The position numbers and the translations under genes were made by a program. From IMG/VR virus record IMGVR_UViG_3300010354_015069, positions 1-50,067 of that record: a DNA stretch of 50,067 nt; one strand, written 5' to 3'. Positions within the stretch are counted from its first letter, which is position 1. Each line of letters starts with the position of its first letter. Of the stretch, positions 32,027 to 42,884 are shown in pieces. The notes under the pieces were generated by a model. It saw nothing but the letters and a program-made list of their open reading frames with translations. It had not been told where the DNA came from and did no database searches. The DNA comes from a virus.

Positions 32027-32751
32027 GATATTGTTTTGATATTGATGGAACGCTTTGTGATACTCCTAACAATGAGAAAGGAAAACCAGATTATCTAAAT
32101 GCTAAACCATTTCCTTTTATGGTGCAGCAAGTGAATCGATTGTATGATGAAGGGCACTACATTATTATGCAGACTGCCAGAGGCAAAGGTTCTGGTATTG
32201 ATCATACTGAATTAACTAAAGCACAACTTGATAATTGGGGATATAAGTATCACGAATTATTCCCAATGTTTTGTAAACCAACTGCAGATGTGTTCATTGA
32301 TGATAAAGGTATCAATGTTGAAGATTGGAAGCAAAACCAATCATTAGTTAAAGGTATTGTTGCTGGTGCATTTGACCTAATTCACCCCGGATACATTCGA
32401 ATGTTTGCAGATTGTAAGAAGCATTGTAATCATCTTACAGTTGCACTGCATGAAGATCCTTCTTTTGCTAGACCACATAAACTACCACCAGTTCAAAGTC
32501 TAGAAGATCGAAAGGAAATATTGAGAGCAATCAAGTACATTGACAATATTGTAGTTTATCAAGCAGAAGATACTTTTCTTTCATATCTTGATGATTATGA
32601 TGTTAGATTTTTGGGTGATGATTACCGTGATGGTTCTTATACTGGGAAAGATAATAAAATTAAAATTGTTTTTATAAATAGAGATCATGATTATTCAACT
32701 ACAAAGTTAAAAACAAAAATATACAATTCATTTGTTGGAGAAAAAGTGTGA
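32023..32751 (+). CDS. HAD phosphatase fused to a cytidylyltransferase-type nucleotidyltransferase
   Basis: A 242-residue two-domain protein; start set at ATG 32023 in an ATGA overlap. The HAD domain (residues 1-105) has CFDIDGTLCDT, with both catalytic Asp, MQTARG and VFIDDKG. The nucleotidyltransferase domain (about 110-235) has VAGAFDLIHPGYIRMFADCKK, SLEDRKEILRAIKYID and RFLGDDYRDGS, similar to RfaE/HldE-C and glycerol-3-phosphate cytidylyltransferase. It reads HPGY where the usual motif is HxGH. It would do the dephosphorylation and activation steps of NDP-heptose synthesis. Confidence 0.78.
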   Translation: MRYCFDIDGTLCDTPNNEKGKPDYLNAKPFPFMVQQVNRLYDEGHYIIMQTARGKGSGIDHTELTKAQLDNWGYKYHELFPMFCKPTADVFIDDKGINVEDWKQNQSLVKGIVAGAFDLIHPGYIRMFADCKKHCNHLTVALHEDPSFARPHKLPPVQSLEDRKEILRAIKYIDNIVVYQAEDTFLSYLDDYDVRFLGDDYRDGSYTGKDNKIKIVFINRDHDYSTTKLKTKIYNSFVGEKV

Positions 32752-33527
32752 TTGATGCAATCGATTTGGGAAAAGTTAGAAAAGAAAATATTATAATTCC
32801 ATATTCAATCTCTATTTTATCTAAAAATTATTGTGAACTTCAAAAAATTTTAAAGTCTGATTGTTTTCTTGAAATTGGTGCATTTGAGGCAGATTTTTCA
32901 AGAAATATGAAAAATATTTTTCCGACTTCAAAAGTATATGCTTTTGAAGCGAGTCCTTATTGTTATGAAAATTATAAAAATTTGAATTCTTCTATTGAAT
33001 ATTTAAATTTAGCAATTTCTGATAAAGATGGAGAAATTTATTTTTCATTGCAAGATAAAAATTTATCTGATCAAACTGAGATTGAAAAAGTTCGTGGTAA
33101 CAATAGTATTCTAGATAGAAACGATGATACAATTTCTTATAAAAAAATTAAGGTAAAAACCACTACACTTGATTCATTTATAGAAAAAAAATCTTTAACT
33201 GATTTATCTTTTTCTTTATGGATTGATGTTGAGGGTGCAAATAAAAATGTTTTGCAAGGGGCACAAAAGTATTTAAAAAACACTCAATCATTATTAATTG
33301 AGGTCGAAGATTTTGAATATTGGAAAAAACAATGGATATCTAAAGACGTTGACAAATTCTTGCAAGACTATGGTTTTATACCAATTTCAAGAGATTTTGA
33401 AGATAACAACCAATATAATGTAGTGTATATTAATCAACGTTTAGTTGAAGATATAAATATTGAAAACCAAATAAAAAATTGGATTAATAATTATTTTTTT
33501 CAAATCGGATTAGAGATAGTTTCATAA
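32748..33527 (+). CDS. FkbM-family methyltransferase 1
   Basis: A 259-residue protein with GTG start overlapping the upstream stop (GTGA). The SAM fold shows CFLEIGAFEADFS, VYAFEASP, LNLAISDKDGEIYF and TLDSFIEKK, then SLWIDVEGANKNVLQGA, the FkbM hallmark. Probably O-methylates a sugar in the glycan. A second FkbM gene is at 35356. Confidence 0.8.
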   Translation: MIDAIDLGKVRKENIIIPYSISILSKNYCELQKILKSDCFLEIGAFEADFSRNMKNIFPTSKVYAFEASPYCYENYKNLNSSIEYLNLAISDKDGEIYFSLQDKNLSDQTEIEKVRGNNSILDRNDDTISYKKIKVKTTTLDSFIEKKSLTDLSFSLWIDVEGANKNVLQGAQKYLKNTQSLLIEVEDFEYWKKQWISKDVDKFLQDYGFIPISRDFEDNNQYNVVYINQRLVEDINIENQIKNWINNYFFQIGLEIVS

Positions 33528-33551
33528 TTAAGAGATGAGGATAATTTTTGT

Positions 33552-34646
33552 ATGTATGATTATTTGATAGTTGGTTCGGGATTATTTGGATCAGTATTTG
33601 CAAGACTTGCAACTGATGTTGGTAAAAAATGTTTAGTAATAGAAAAAAGAGATTATATTGCAGGTAATTGTGCTACCGAAAATATAGAAGGTATTAATGT
33701 ACATAAATTTGGTGGACATATTTTTCATACCGATAATAAGTATGTTTGGGATTTTGCCCAAAGATTCACTGAATTTAATAATTATGTAAATTCTCCAAAA
33801 GCATTATCCGGCGGAAAATTGTATTCTCTCCCTTTTAATATGAATACTTTTTATGAGTTGTGGGGAAGTATAACTCCAGACGAAGCAAAAAAAGTCATTG
33901 AAGAGCAAAAATTTAAAGGTACTCCAACGAATCTTGAAGAACAAGCATTATCTTTGGTTGGTAGGGATATCTATGAAATTTTAATTAAATATTATACCAA
34001 AAAACAATGGGGAAGACCTGCAGTTGAATTGCCTACCTTTATTATAAAAAGATTACCGTTGAGATTTATTTACGATAATAATTACTATAAAGAAAGGTAT
34101 CAGGGTTGGCCGATTGGTGGGTATACCAAGATGTTTGAAAAAATTCTTGATGGAATTGAAGTACGATTAAATACTGATTATTTTTCTGATAGAGAATATT
34201 TTAATTCTCTTGCAAATAAGGTTGTTTACACTGGATGTATAGATGAATTTTTTGATTATGAATTTGGAGAGTTAGAATATAGATCTTTAGAATATGACCA
34301 TAAAATTTTAAATACCTCAAACTTTCAGGGAAATGCTACAATAAATTATTGCGATGATAGTGTTGCCCATACACGGTGTTTAGAGCATAAACATTTTGAA
34401 AAAATTAGTTCAGAAAAAACTGTCATTTCTTATGAATATCCGATGGAATATGTAAAAGGTATGATACCTTTCTATCCAATCAATGACGAAAAAAACCAAA
34501 AAATTTATAAAAAGTATCAAAGAAAAACAAAAGATTTGACTAATTTTGTTTTTGGTGGTAGATTATCAGAGTATAAGTATATGGATATGCATGTTGTAAT
34601 TGAATCTGCTATGAATAAATTTAAACAAGAAGTGCAATCAAAATGA
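33552..34646 (+). CDS. glf: UDP-galactopyranose mutase
   Basis: Turns UDP-galactopyranose into UDP-galactofuranose with a reduced FAD. 364 residues, full length. Visible: FAD-binding LIVGSGLFGSVFARLA at the start, VIEKRDYIAGN, HKFGGHIFHT, YTKKQWG, the substrate-region RYQGWPIGGYTKMFE, and EYPMEY. The next gene encodes a GT-A enzyme that could use the Galf donor. Galf is rare in cyanophage genomes as far as I know. Confidence 0.93.
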   Translation: MYDYLIVGSGLFGSVFARLATDVGKKCLVIEKRDYIAGNCATENIEGINVHKFGGHIFHTDNKYVWDFAQRFTEFNNYVNSPKALSGGKLYSLPFNMNTFYELWGSITPDEAKKVIEEQKFKGTPTNLEEQALSLVGRDIYEILIKYYTKKQWGRPAVELPTFIIKRLPLRFIYDNNYYKERYQGWPIGGYTKMFEKILDGIEVRLNTDYFSDREYFNSLANKVVYTGCIDEFFDYEFGELEYRSLEYDHKILNTSNFQGNATINYCDDSVAHTRCLEHKHFEKISSEKTVISYEYPMEYVKGMIPFYPINDEKNQKIYKKYQRKTKDLTNFVFGGRLSEYKYMDMHVVIESAMNKFKQEVQSK

Positions 34647-35347
34647 ATTTTGTAGTTCATCATCAATGTTATAAAAATAAAAAAGCAACCGAATTTGCGA
34701 TAAAATCTTTCCGTCAGTTTAACCCATTAGATCCATATGTGTTATGGTCTGATAATGGATATGACTACTCCGATTTTGCTAAAGAGTATGATGTTGATTT
34801 TATTCTTTCTGATTTCAATATTGGTGCCCATGTTTATAGGGGCAAACAGCAAGTATTTGAGTTTTTTAATAGAGTTAGAAAAACATGTGAAATGTATCCA
34901 GATAAACCTTATGTTATGTGGATGGAAGATGATGTTTTGATTAAAGGAAAAATTAATATCCCAGAGGGTGTGGACTTTTGTGGTTGGCCTGATGTTGGAA
35001 ATAGTTTAACTAATCCTCACATTCATATTGATAAATTTAAAAGTCTTTGTGAAAAATATTCAGTAAATCCAAATTTTGATTATTGGACTGCAGCTGGAGG
35101 AATTATGATGTCATCTGATGTCTTTACTTCTAAGTTTCATATTTTAGAGCAATATATTGAAGAAGATTATGAAAACCTTGCAAGAATTTTTACCGAAAAA
35201 CTAGATTATGATATTCAATTCATGATGGCACATTTAGTATGCGACAAAAAGTATTCAATTTGGTCACAAATTACTGAAATGCATAGAAATTCAAATTGGG
35301 CAAATGAACAATATGCAGTTGTCCATGGATATAAAGAACATTACTAG
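34643..35347 (+). CDS. GT-A-type glycosyltransferase, possible galactofuranosyltransferase
   Basis: A 234-residue protein. FVVHHQCYKNKKATEFAIKSF at the start, VMWMEDDVLI near residue 91 (DDV as metal site), FDYWTAAGGIMMSSDVF near 145, and QFMMAHLV. This fits a small GT-A enzyme. It overlaps glf by four bases, suggesting it uses UDP-Galf; this is context-based inference. Confidence 0.65.
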   Translation: MNFVVHHQCYKNKKATEFAIKSFRQFNPLDPYVLWSDNGYDYSDFAKEYDVDFILSDFNIGAHVYRGKQQVFEFFNRVRKTCEMYPDKPYVMWMEDDVLIKGKINIPEGVDFCGWPDVGNSLTNPHIHIDKFKSLCEKYSVNPNFDYWTAAGGIMMSSDVFTSKFHILEQYIEEDYENLARIFTEKLDYDIQFMMAHLVCDKKYSIWSQITEMHRNSNWANEQYAVVHGYKEHY

Positions 35348-35355
35348 GAGTTAAA

Positions 35356-35943
35356 ATGAAAAAAGTTTTTTTGGATTTTGGTGGAAATCGTGGGCAAGGT
35401 CTACGTCAATTTGTAGAGATGTTTAATATTGATTCATCTTGGGAGGTTAAGACTTTTGAACCCAATGATTTTTGCAATCTTAAAGAAGAACTTTTTGATT
35501 TTCCTTTTGTAGAAGTGTATAATCAAGCAGTGTGGATTTATGATGGTACAGTTCAATTTAATAGAACAACTGCTCATCGTGATGGACGATCTTTTAATGA
35601 TAAGAACGGAAATTCTTATATTGATGAAGGATCTTCTGTTATGGGATTGAATGCTGGTGATGTTGTAGCGTGTGTTCAAGATGTAATTGATGTTGAATGT
35701 GTAAATATTTCTCACCTCATTAATCAGTATAATGAAGATGACTACATCATTGTTAAAATGGATGTAGAGGGTGCAGAGTTTGAACTTGTAAGAAAATTGT
35801 TGAAAGATAATGTAGTTCAAAAAATTAATGAACTTTATATTGAATGGCATACTCAACATGTCCCGGGTGAAACTTATGATACTGAAAGAGATCTAAAAGA
35901 AAAATTATCAAAAACCAAAGCGAACGTTCATGATTGGCATTAA
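35356..35943 (+). CDS. FkbM-family methyltransferase 2
   Basis: A 195-residue methyltransferase: VFLDFGGNRGQGL, VKTFEPNDF, and YIIVKMDVEGAEFELVRKLL (FkbM hallmark MDVEGAE). Ribosome site GGAG before ATG. Shorter than the 32748 FkbM and not an obvious recent copy. Confidence 0.8.
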   Translation: MKKVFLDFGGNRGQGLRQFVEMFNIDSSWEVKTFEPNDFCNLKEELFDFPFVEVYNQAVWIYDGTVQFNRTTAHRDGRSFNDKNGNSYIDEGSSVMGLNAGDVVACVQDVIDVECVNISHLINQYNEDDYIIVKMDVEGAEFELVRKLLKDNVVQKINELYIEWHTQHVPGETYDTERDLKEKLSKTKANVHDWH

Positions 35944-35958
35944 TCTATAGGAGGAAAA

Positions 35959-36858
35959 ATGAAGTCTTTAGTTACTGGTGGGGCTGGATTTATTGGATCA
36001 AATCTTGTTGATTTTCTTTTAGAAAAGGGACATGAAGTTGTTGCGATTGACAATGAAAGTGCAAACAATGATTCTTTTTATTGGAATAGCAATGCAATTA
36101 ATGTTAAAGCAGATATTACTGATTATGAATCTATAAAAGATTATTTTAAAAATGTTGATTATGTCTTTCATTTAGCTGCAGAATCTAGACTTCAACCTGC
36201 GATTGAAAATCCAATAGATGCTGTATATAAAAATTGTGTCGGTACGACAGTGGTTTTACAATGTGCTAGAGAATTTGCCGTAAAACGTTTTGTCTATTCT
36301 TCTACATCTTCTGGATATGGAAACAATTCTTGGCCAAATGTTGAAACTCAACCCGATGATTGTTTAAATCCTTATTCTGCGTCAAAAGTTGCTGCTGAAA
36401 AATTTTGTAAAATGTACTATAATTTGTATGGATTAGAAACAGTATCCTTACGTTATTTTAATGTATTTGGGGAAAGATCTCCAAGTAGGGGTCAGTATGC
36501 TCCTGTCGTAAGTATTTTTCAAAGGCAAAAAGATAATGATGAATCATTAACAATTGTTGGCAATGGATCTCAAAAAAGAGATTTTGTTTATGTAAAAGAT
36601 GTTGCAAAAGCAAATTATCTTGCGGCAACAACAAATCTTGATATAAATGGTAAAAATTATTTGGGAGATGTGTTTAATGTAGGTAGTGGAAAAAATTATT
36701 TCATTAAAGAGATTGCTGATTTGATTTCTATAAATCAAGTTAACCTTCCAAAAAGATCTGGTGAAATGGAAACTACTTTGGCTGATATTCAGAAAATAAG
36801 TGAAGTTATTGGTTGGAAGCCTGAGACTGATGTGTTGGAGTGGATTAAAAGTCTATGA
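35959..36858 (+). CDS. NAD-dependent sugar epimerase/dehydratase (extended SDR)
   Basis: A 299-residue extended SDR: TGGAGFIGSNLVDFL (NAD loop), DYVFHLAAESRL, YSSTSSGYG, and the catalytic NPYSASKVAAEKF (YxxxK). SLRYFNVFGERSP and KRDFVYVKDVA follow as in UDP-glucose 4-epimerase-type enzymes. It probably provides UDP-galactose or a related sugar, which Glf could then use. Strong ribosome site AGGAGG. Confidence 0.85.
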   Translation: MKSLVTGGAGFIGSNLVDFLLEKGHEVVAIDNESANNDSFYWNSNAINVKADITDYESIKDYFKNVDYVFHLAAESRLQPAIENPIDAVYKNCVGTTVVLQCAREFAVKRFVYSSTSSGYGNNSWPNVETQPDDCLNPYSASKVAAEKFCKMYYNLYGLETVSLRYFNVFGERSPSRGQYAPVVSIFQRQKDNDESLTIVGNGSQKRDFVYVKDVAKANYLAATTNLDINGKNYLGDVFNVGSGKNYFIKEIADLISINQVNLPKRSGEMETTLADIQKISEVIGWKPETDVLEWIKSL

Positions 36859-37814
36859 AAATTTCTTTTATTGGACCTGGTTTACTGCCAATTCCACCTA
36901 ACGGTTGGGGAGGTATTGAACATTTAATTTGGGATATGAAATTGTCTCTTACAAAACTTGGGCATGAAATACAAATTATTAATGTTTTAGATCCAAGAGA
37001 AATTATCTCTCAAGTAAATCAGTTTCGCCCAGATTTTGTTCACATACAATATGACGATTGGGTTATTATATATCCTTATATACAATATCCATGTGCAATA
37101 TCAACTCATTTTGCTTATATTGAAAATCCTGATATGATGGGTCCATATAGACAAAGAGTTTTTGAACAATTTAGACGAATTAAACCTAATGTATTTGGTT
37201 TGTCTCAAGGAATCAATAATGTTTATTATGAAGAATTAAAAATACCTAAAGATAAATTATTTTTAATTCCAAATGGAATTGATGTTGACCTTTATAGGTT
37301 TTCTAAAAGCCCAAAATATCCAAATAAAACTATTTGTTTGGGTAAAATTGAACCTCGTAAAAAGCAACACTTTTTACAATCTATTGATTCAATTTGGTTT
37401 GCTGGAAATTTATCTGATCCCAGATTTGATTCATCAAAAAATTATCTAGGAGAATTTCCAAAAAGTAAAATTTTTAAAGAATTGACTGAGTATGGAAATT
37501 TAGTTTTAATATCTGATGGAGAAGTTCACCCAAGAGTTTGTACTGAAGCTTTATCTGCAGGTCTTGGTTTAGTTGTTTCGGAATGTGCAACTGCAAATTT
37601 AGATTTGAATAAAAAATTTATAACAGTTATTTCAGAAAATAAAATATCTGATATTGATTATATCAAAACTAAAATAATTGAAAATAGAGAATATTCAGTA
37701 AATAATCGAGATCAAATTTTACAATACTCAAAAAAATTTGATTGGGAAAATATATATGAAAATTTTTATTTTCCTAGTATAATTAAAGTTATAAACAATG
37801 CTCATAATGGATAA
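36855..37814 (+). CDS. Glycosyltransferase family 4 (paralogue 2)
   Basis: A 319-residue GT-B enzyme sharing with the 29644 protein the loops IPPNGWGGIEHLIWD, CLGKIEPRKKQHFLQ, HPRVCTEALSAGLGLVVSE and ATANLDL. This shows duplication and divergence within the operon. Overlaps the epimerase gene by four bases and the GT25 gene by 17. Confidence 0.82.
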   Translation: MKISFIGPGLLPIPPNGWGGIEHLIWDMKLSLTKLGHEIQIINVLDPREIISQVNQFRPDFVHIQYDDWVIIYPYIQYPCAISTHFAYIENPDMMGPYRQRVFEQFRRIKPNVFGLSQGINNVYYEELKIPKDKLFLIPNGIDVDLYRFSKSPKYPNKTICLGKIEPRKKQHFLQSIDSIWFAGNLSDPRFDSSKNYLGEFPKSKIFKELTEYGNLVLISDGEVHPRVCTEALSAGLGLVVSECATANLDLNKKFITVISENKISDIDYIKTKIIENREYSVNNRDQILQYSKKFDWENIYENFYFPSIIKVINNAHNG

Positions 37815-38607
37815 AAATAAATCAGCATATAAACTTAAAAATCTTCCTCCAGTTTATTATTTAAATCTTGATGGGCAACCAGAAAGAGCACAATATATGG
37901 AAGAACAATTTAAATATTGGGAAATAGAAAATTATACCCGTATTTCTGCTTACGATGGTAGAGAAGATGACTTGAGTGATATTATTAAGGGTAAGTATCC
38001 TGAAGATATGACATCAGGTGAAATTGGTTGCACTACTTCTCATCTTAAAGCAATTAAACATTGGTATGAAACAACTGACACTTCTTGCGCCATTTTTATG
38101 GAAGATGATGTTGATTTGCAAACTGTAAAATTTTGGAATTTTTCGTGGAAGGATTTTTATTCTAAAGTTCCTTATGACTATGATGTAATTCAACTTGCCA
38201 TTATTTGTACTGGTAATTTACATGTAAGACTTCATAAGAGATTTATTAATGATTTTTCCACCGCTGCATATATGATTAGTAGACATCATGCAGAAAAACT
38301 TTTAAAGTTTCATGTTCGTGATGATAAGTATAAACTAGACCAAGGTGTAAGACCAAGAGCAGTTGCTGATGATTTAATTTATAATTCAGGAAATACTTAT
38401 GCAATTCCTTTGTTTTTATATCGGATTGAATTAGGTTCTTCTATTCATCCAGAACATATTGATGTATTTCATCGTGCTAGTCATGACGGGTTACTAAATT
38501 ATTGGGAACATCAAGGATATGAAATGAATATTGATGAATTGATGAATTATGACCCATATCTTGGAAGAATTACTGAACCAACAAGACCAGAACCAGAAAA
38601 TCAGTAA
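37798..38607 (+). CDS. Glycosyltransferase family 25 (LPS type)
   Basis: A 269-residue GT25 protein: YYLNLDGQPERAQYM near the start, YTRISAYDG, SGEIGCTTSHLKAIKHW, and AIFMEDDVDL (metal-binding DDVD), typical of LPS glycosyltransferases. The start could also be ATG 37807. Last gene of the glycan operon; a sigma70 promoter follows. Confidence 0.85.
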   Translation: MLIMDKNKSAYKLKNLPPVYYLNLDGQPERAQYMEEQFKYWEIENYTRISAYDGREDDLSDIIKGKYPEDMTSGEIGCTTSHLKAIKHWYETTDTSCAIFMEDDVDLQTVKFWNFSWKDFYSKVPYDYDVIQLAIICTGNLHVRLHKRFINDFSTAAYMISRHHAEKLLKFHVRDDKYKLDQGVRPRAVADDLIYNSGNTYAIPLFLYRIELGSSIHPEHIDVFHRASHDGLLNYWEHQGYEMNIDELMNYDPYLGRITEPTRPEPENQ

Positions 38608-38623
38608 ATCCTGACAGAAGAGC

Positions 38624-38652
38624 TTGACAACACTCTTGCCTTCCTATATACT
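38624..38652 (+). promoter_or_regulatory. Sigma70-type promoter for hli cluster
   Basis: Perfect TTGACA (38624-38629), 17-base spacer, TATACT (38647-38652, 5 of 6). Lies 25 bases before the first hli ATG. Confidence 0.75.
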
Positions 38653-38676
38653 GTTACAGTTCTTCATAAAACTTCA

Positions 38677-38871
38677 ATGACCGTAACGACTGATGAACGT
38701 GGACAAATGAATATGTTCGCAAAAGAACCCACTATGTATTATGAAAAATATGGTATGCTCTCACCTAATGAAGTAAAAGAATTGACTAATGGTAGGTGGG
38801 CAATGATGGGTATTATTTCTGGATTTATTTCTTATGCTATCACTGGTAAATTCTTCTTTGGTATTTTCTGA
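38677..38871 (+). CDS. hli: High-light-inducible protein (chlorophyll-binding)
   Basis: A 64-residue single-helix protein of the LHC superfamily: ELTNGRWAMMGIISGFI carries the Glu/Asn-Arg chlorophyll-binding motif, followed by the membrane helix. Hlips protect photosystems from excess light and are typical of cyanophages. Overlaps the next gene by one base (TGATG). Confidence 0.9.
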   Translation: MTVTTDERGQMNMFAKEPTMYYEKYGMLSPNEVKELTNGRWAMMGIISGFISYAITGKFFFGIF

Positions 38872-38957
38872 TGGCTGAAGTAATTTTTACACTGACTGGA
38901 GTTGCTTTTCTAGTTCTTTTGAGTTTTTCTGTAGAAAAAGTTTGTGAGACTTATTAA
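38871..38957 (+). CDS. Tiny membrane protein (28 aa)
   Basis: MAEVIFTLTGVAFLVLLSF and a short charged end form one membrane helix. Start and stop overlap the flanking genes by one base each (TGATG, TAATG), strong evidence for translation. Size is like a small photosystem or cytochrome subunit (Psb/Pet type), but no motif identifies it. Confidence 0.5.
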   Translation: MAEVIFTLTGVAFLVLLSFSVEKVCETY

Positions 38958-39112
38958 TGTCTGCTACAATGTTAGGGCATCTTTCAAAAGCCCTTCAAGA
39001 ATTAGTTGATAGTGGTGCTTGGGATGTAAATGACGAATTAGAAGTCAAAGTCGCAGGCATTTTACCCAAAGATAAGTTTATTGTCATTCAAAACAAAACA
39101 AAAAGGAGTTAA
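38957..39112 (+). CDS. Small soluble protein in hli cluster (51 aa)
   Basis: MSATMLGHLSKALQELVDSGAWDVNDELEVKVAGI, then a basic C-terminus. Coupled by TAATG to the 28-residue gene. The ribosome site of the second hli (AAGGAG) is inside its last codons. Function unknown. Confidence 0.55.
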   Translation: MSATMLGHLSKALQELVDSGAWDVNDELEVKVAGILPKDKFIVIQNKTKRS

Positions 39113-39117
39113 TTAAA

Positions 39118-39237
39118 ATGAACAAAATTTTCACTGAGCGTGCTGAAACTCTAAACGGACGCCTTGCAATGATTGGATTTGTTGCTGCTGTAGGTGCTTA
39201 TCTTATGACGGGTCAAGTTATTCCTGGTGTTTGGTAG
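39118..39237 (+). CDS. hli: Short high-light-inducible protein
   Basis: A 39-residue Hlip: FTERAETLNGRLAMIGFVAA gives the ExxNGRxAM chlorophyll-binding motif and helix; it ends GQVIPGVW as do many cyanophage Hlips. Good ribosome site AAGGAG. The second hli of the cluster. Confidence 0.92.
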   Translation: MNKIFTERAETLNGRLAMIGFVAAVGAYLMTGQVIPGVW

Positions 39238-39280
39238 AAATTTTATATTAAAAAACTAAAAACTTACTAAAGTTCAAAAA

Positions 39281-39355
39281 ATGCACTTTCCCCATTTTAT
39301 GGGAATACTCATTTCCATAATGATTATTTCAATCATTATTAAAACTTCACGATAA
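39281..39355 (+). CDS. Possible 24-residue membrane peptide
   Basis: ATG to TAA encoding MHFPHFMGILISIMIISIII and a basic end, a single hydrophobic helix. No clear ribosome site. It sits before a terminator in the hli unit. May be a real micropeptide or chance. Confidence 0.35.
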   Translation: MHFPHFMGILISIMIISIIIKTSR

Positions 39356-39360
39356 AAATA

Positions 39361-39400
39361 AAACTCTCTTCATGCTATATACTTGAAGAGAGTTTTTTTA
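39361..39400 (+). terminator. Rho-independent terminator after hli cluster
   Basis: AACTCTCTTCA and TTGAAGAGAGTT pair across a ten-base loop and are followed by seven T residues. Confidence 0.85.
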
Positions 39401-39404
39401 TTTC

Positions 39405-39566
39405 ATGGCTAGAGGTATTTTGACAAAAGATGAAATCAAACATTGGGTTCTTAGATATAAAAAAGAACTTGCAGATGATGAAATGTATTATTCATCAGAC
39501 CCAAAGAGGATAGCAAACAAATATTTGGATAAAGTTCTGGATAAAATTGCTGAATATTCCAGTTGA
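39405..39566 (+). CDS. Small helical protein upstream of psbA (53 aa)
   Basis: MARGILTKDEIKHWVLRY and a charged helical rest (DPKRIANKYLDKVLDKIAEY). Begins 5 bases after the hli terminator's T run, so its expression probably depends on readthrough or another promoter. I recall similar proteins near cyanophage photosynthesis genes. Function unknown. Confidence 0.55.
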   Translation: MARGILTKDEIKHWVLRYKKELADDEMYYSSDPKRIANKYLDKVLDKIAEYSS

Positions 39567-39590
39567 ATTTGAAATGAGTGCTTTTACTCA

Positions 39591-39619
39591 TTGACAGCAT
39601 TTCCTGACAATGGTATGAT
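39591..39619 (+). promoter_or_regulatory. psbA promoter (sigma70-type)
   Basis: Perfect TTGACA (39591-39596), 17-base spacer and TATGAT (39614-39619, 5 of 6). Transcripts would start about 39626, giving a leader of around 155 bases before psbA. Confidence 0.75.
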
Positions 39620-39633
39620 ATATACATACACGG

Positions 39634-39730
39634 GTCAGGAAACCCTGACTTTTGTACCTCCTTCAACCGAGACCTATGGGGAGGTTAAAAAGAAGTCTCT
39701 CATCTTGCCTTCACTTGAGGGTAGTGAAGG
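39634..39730 (+). promoter_or_regulatory. Structured 5' leader of psbA with three hairpins
   Basis: Three inverted repeats: GTCAGG/CCTGAC (39634-39649), ACCTCC/GGAGGT (39656-39685) and CCTTCACT/AGTGAAGG (39708-39730). The second hides a GGAGG, so the fold could control translation or stability. No known riboswitch recognised. Confidence 0.5.
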
Positions 39731-39781
39731 AAAATAACGTTTAGAATCTTCCCTGGATTCACTTATTTTCTTTTAATTCTT

Positions 39782-42737
<2,956 letters not shown>

Positions 42738-42762
42738 GTTTCTTAAAAACTGAATAATAATC

Positions 42763-42790
42763 AAAGAGACCTTTACGGGTCTCTTTTTTT
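42763..42790 (+). terminator. Rho-independent terminator after psbA
   Basis: AAAGAGACC / GGTCTCTTT stem with a short loop and T run, 26 bases after the psbA stop codon. Confidence 0.85.
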
Positions 42791-42884
42791 ATGGTATAAT
42801 AGGTGGTTCAGAGCATTTTGTAAAAGAACTACCGATACAAGAAGTTATAGATTACGCAAATCGGAAATTAAAAACTAATTGATT

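Noticed and set aside
35434-35859. A 141-residue minus-strand frame in the FkbM gene
   Set aside because: Low-complexity Ile/Asn/Phe antisense frame; the plus frame has FkbM motifs.
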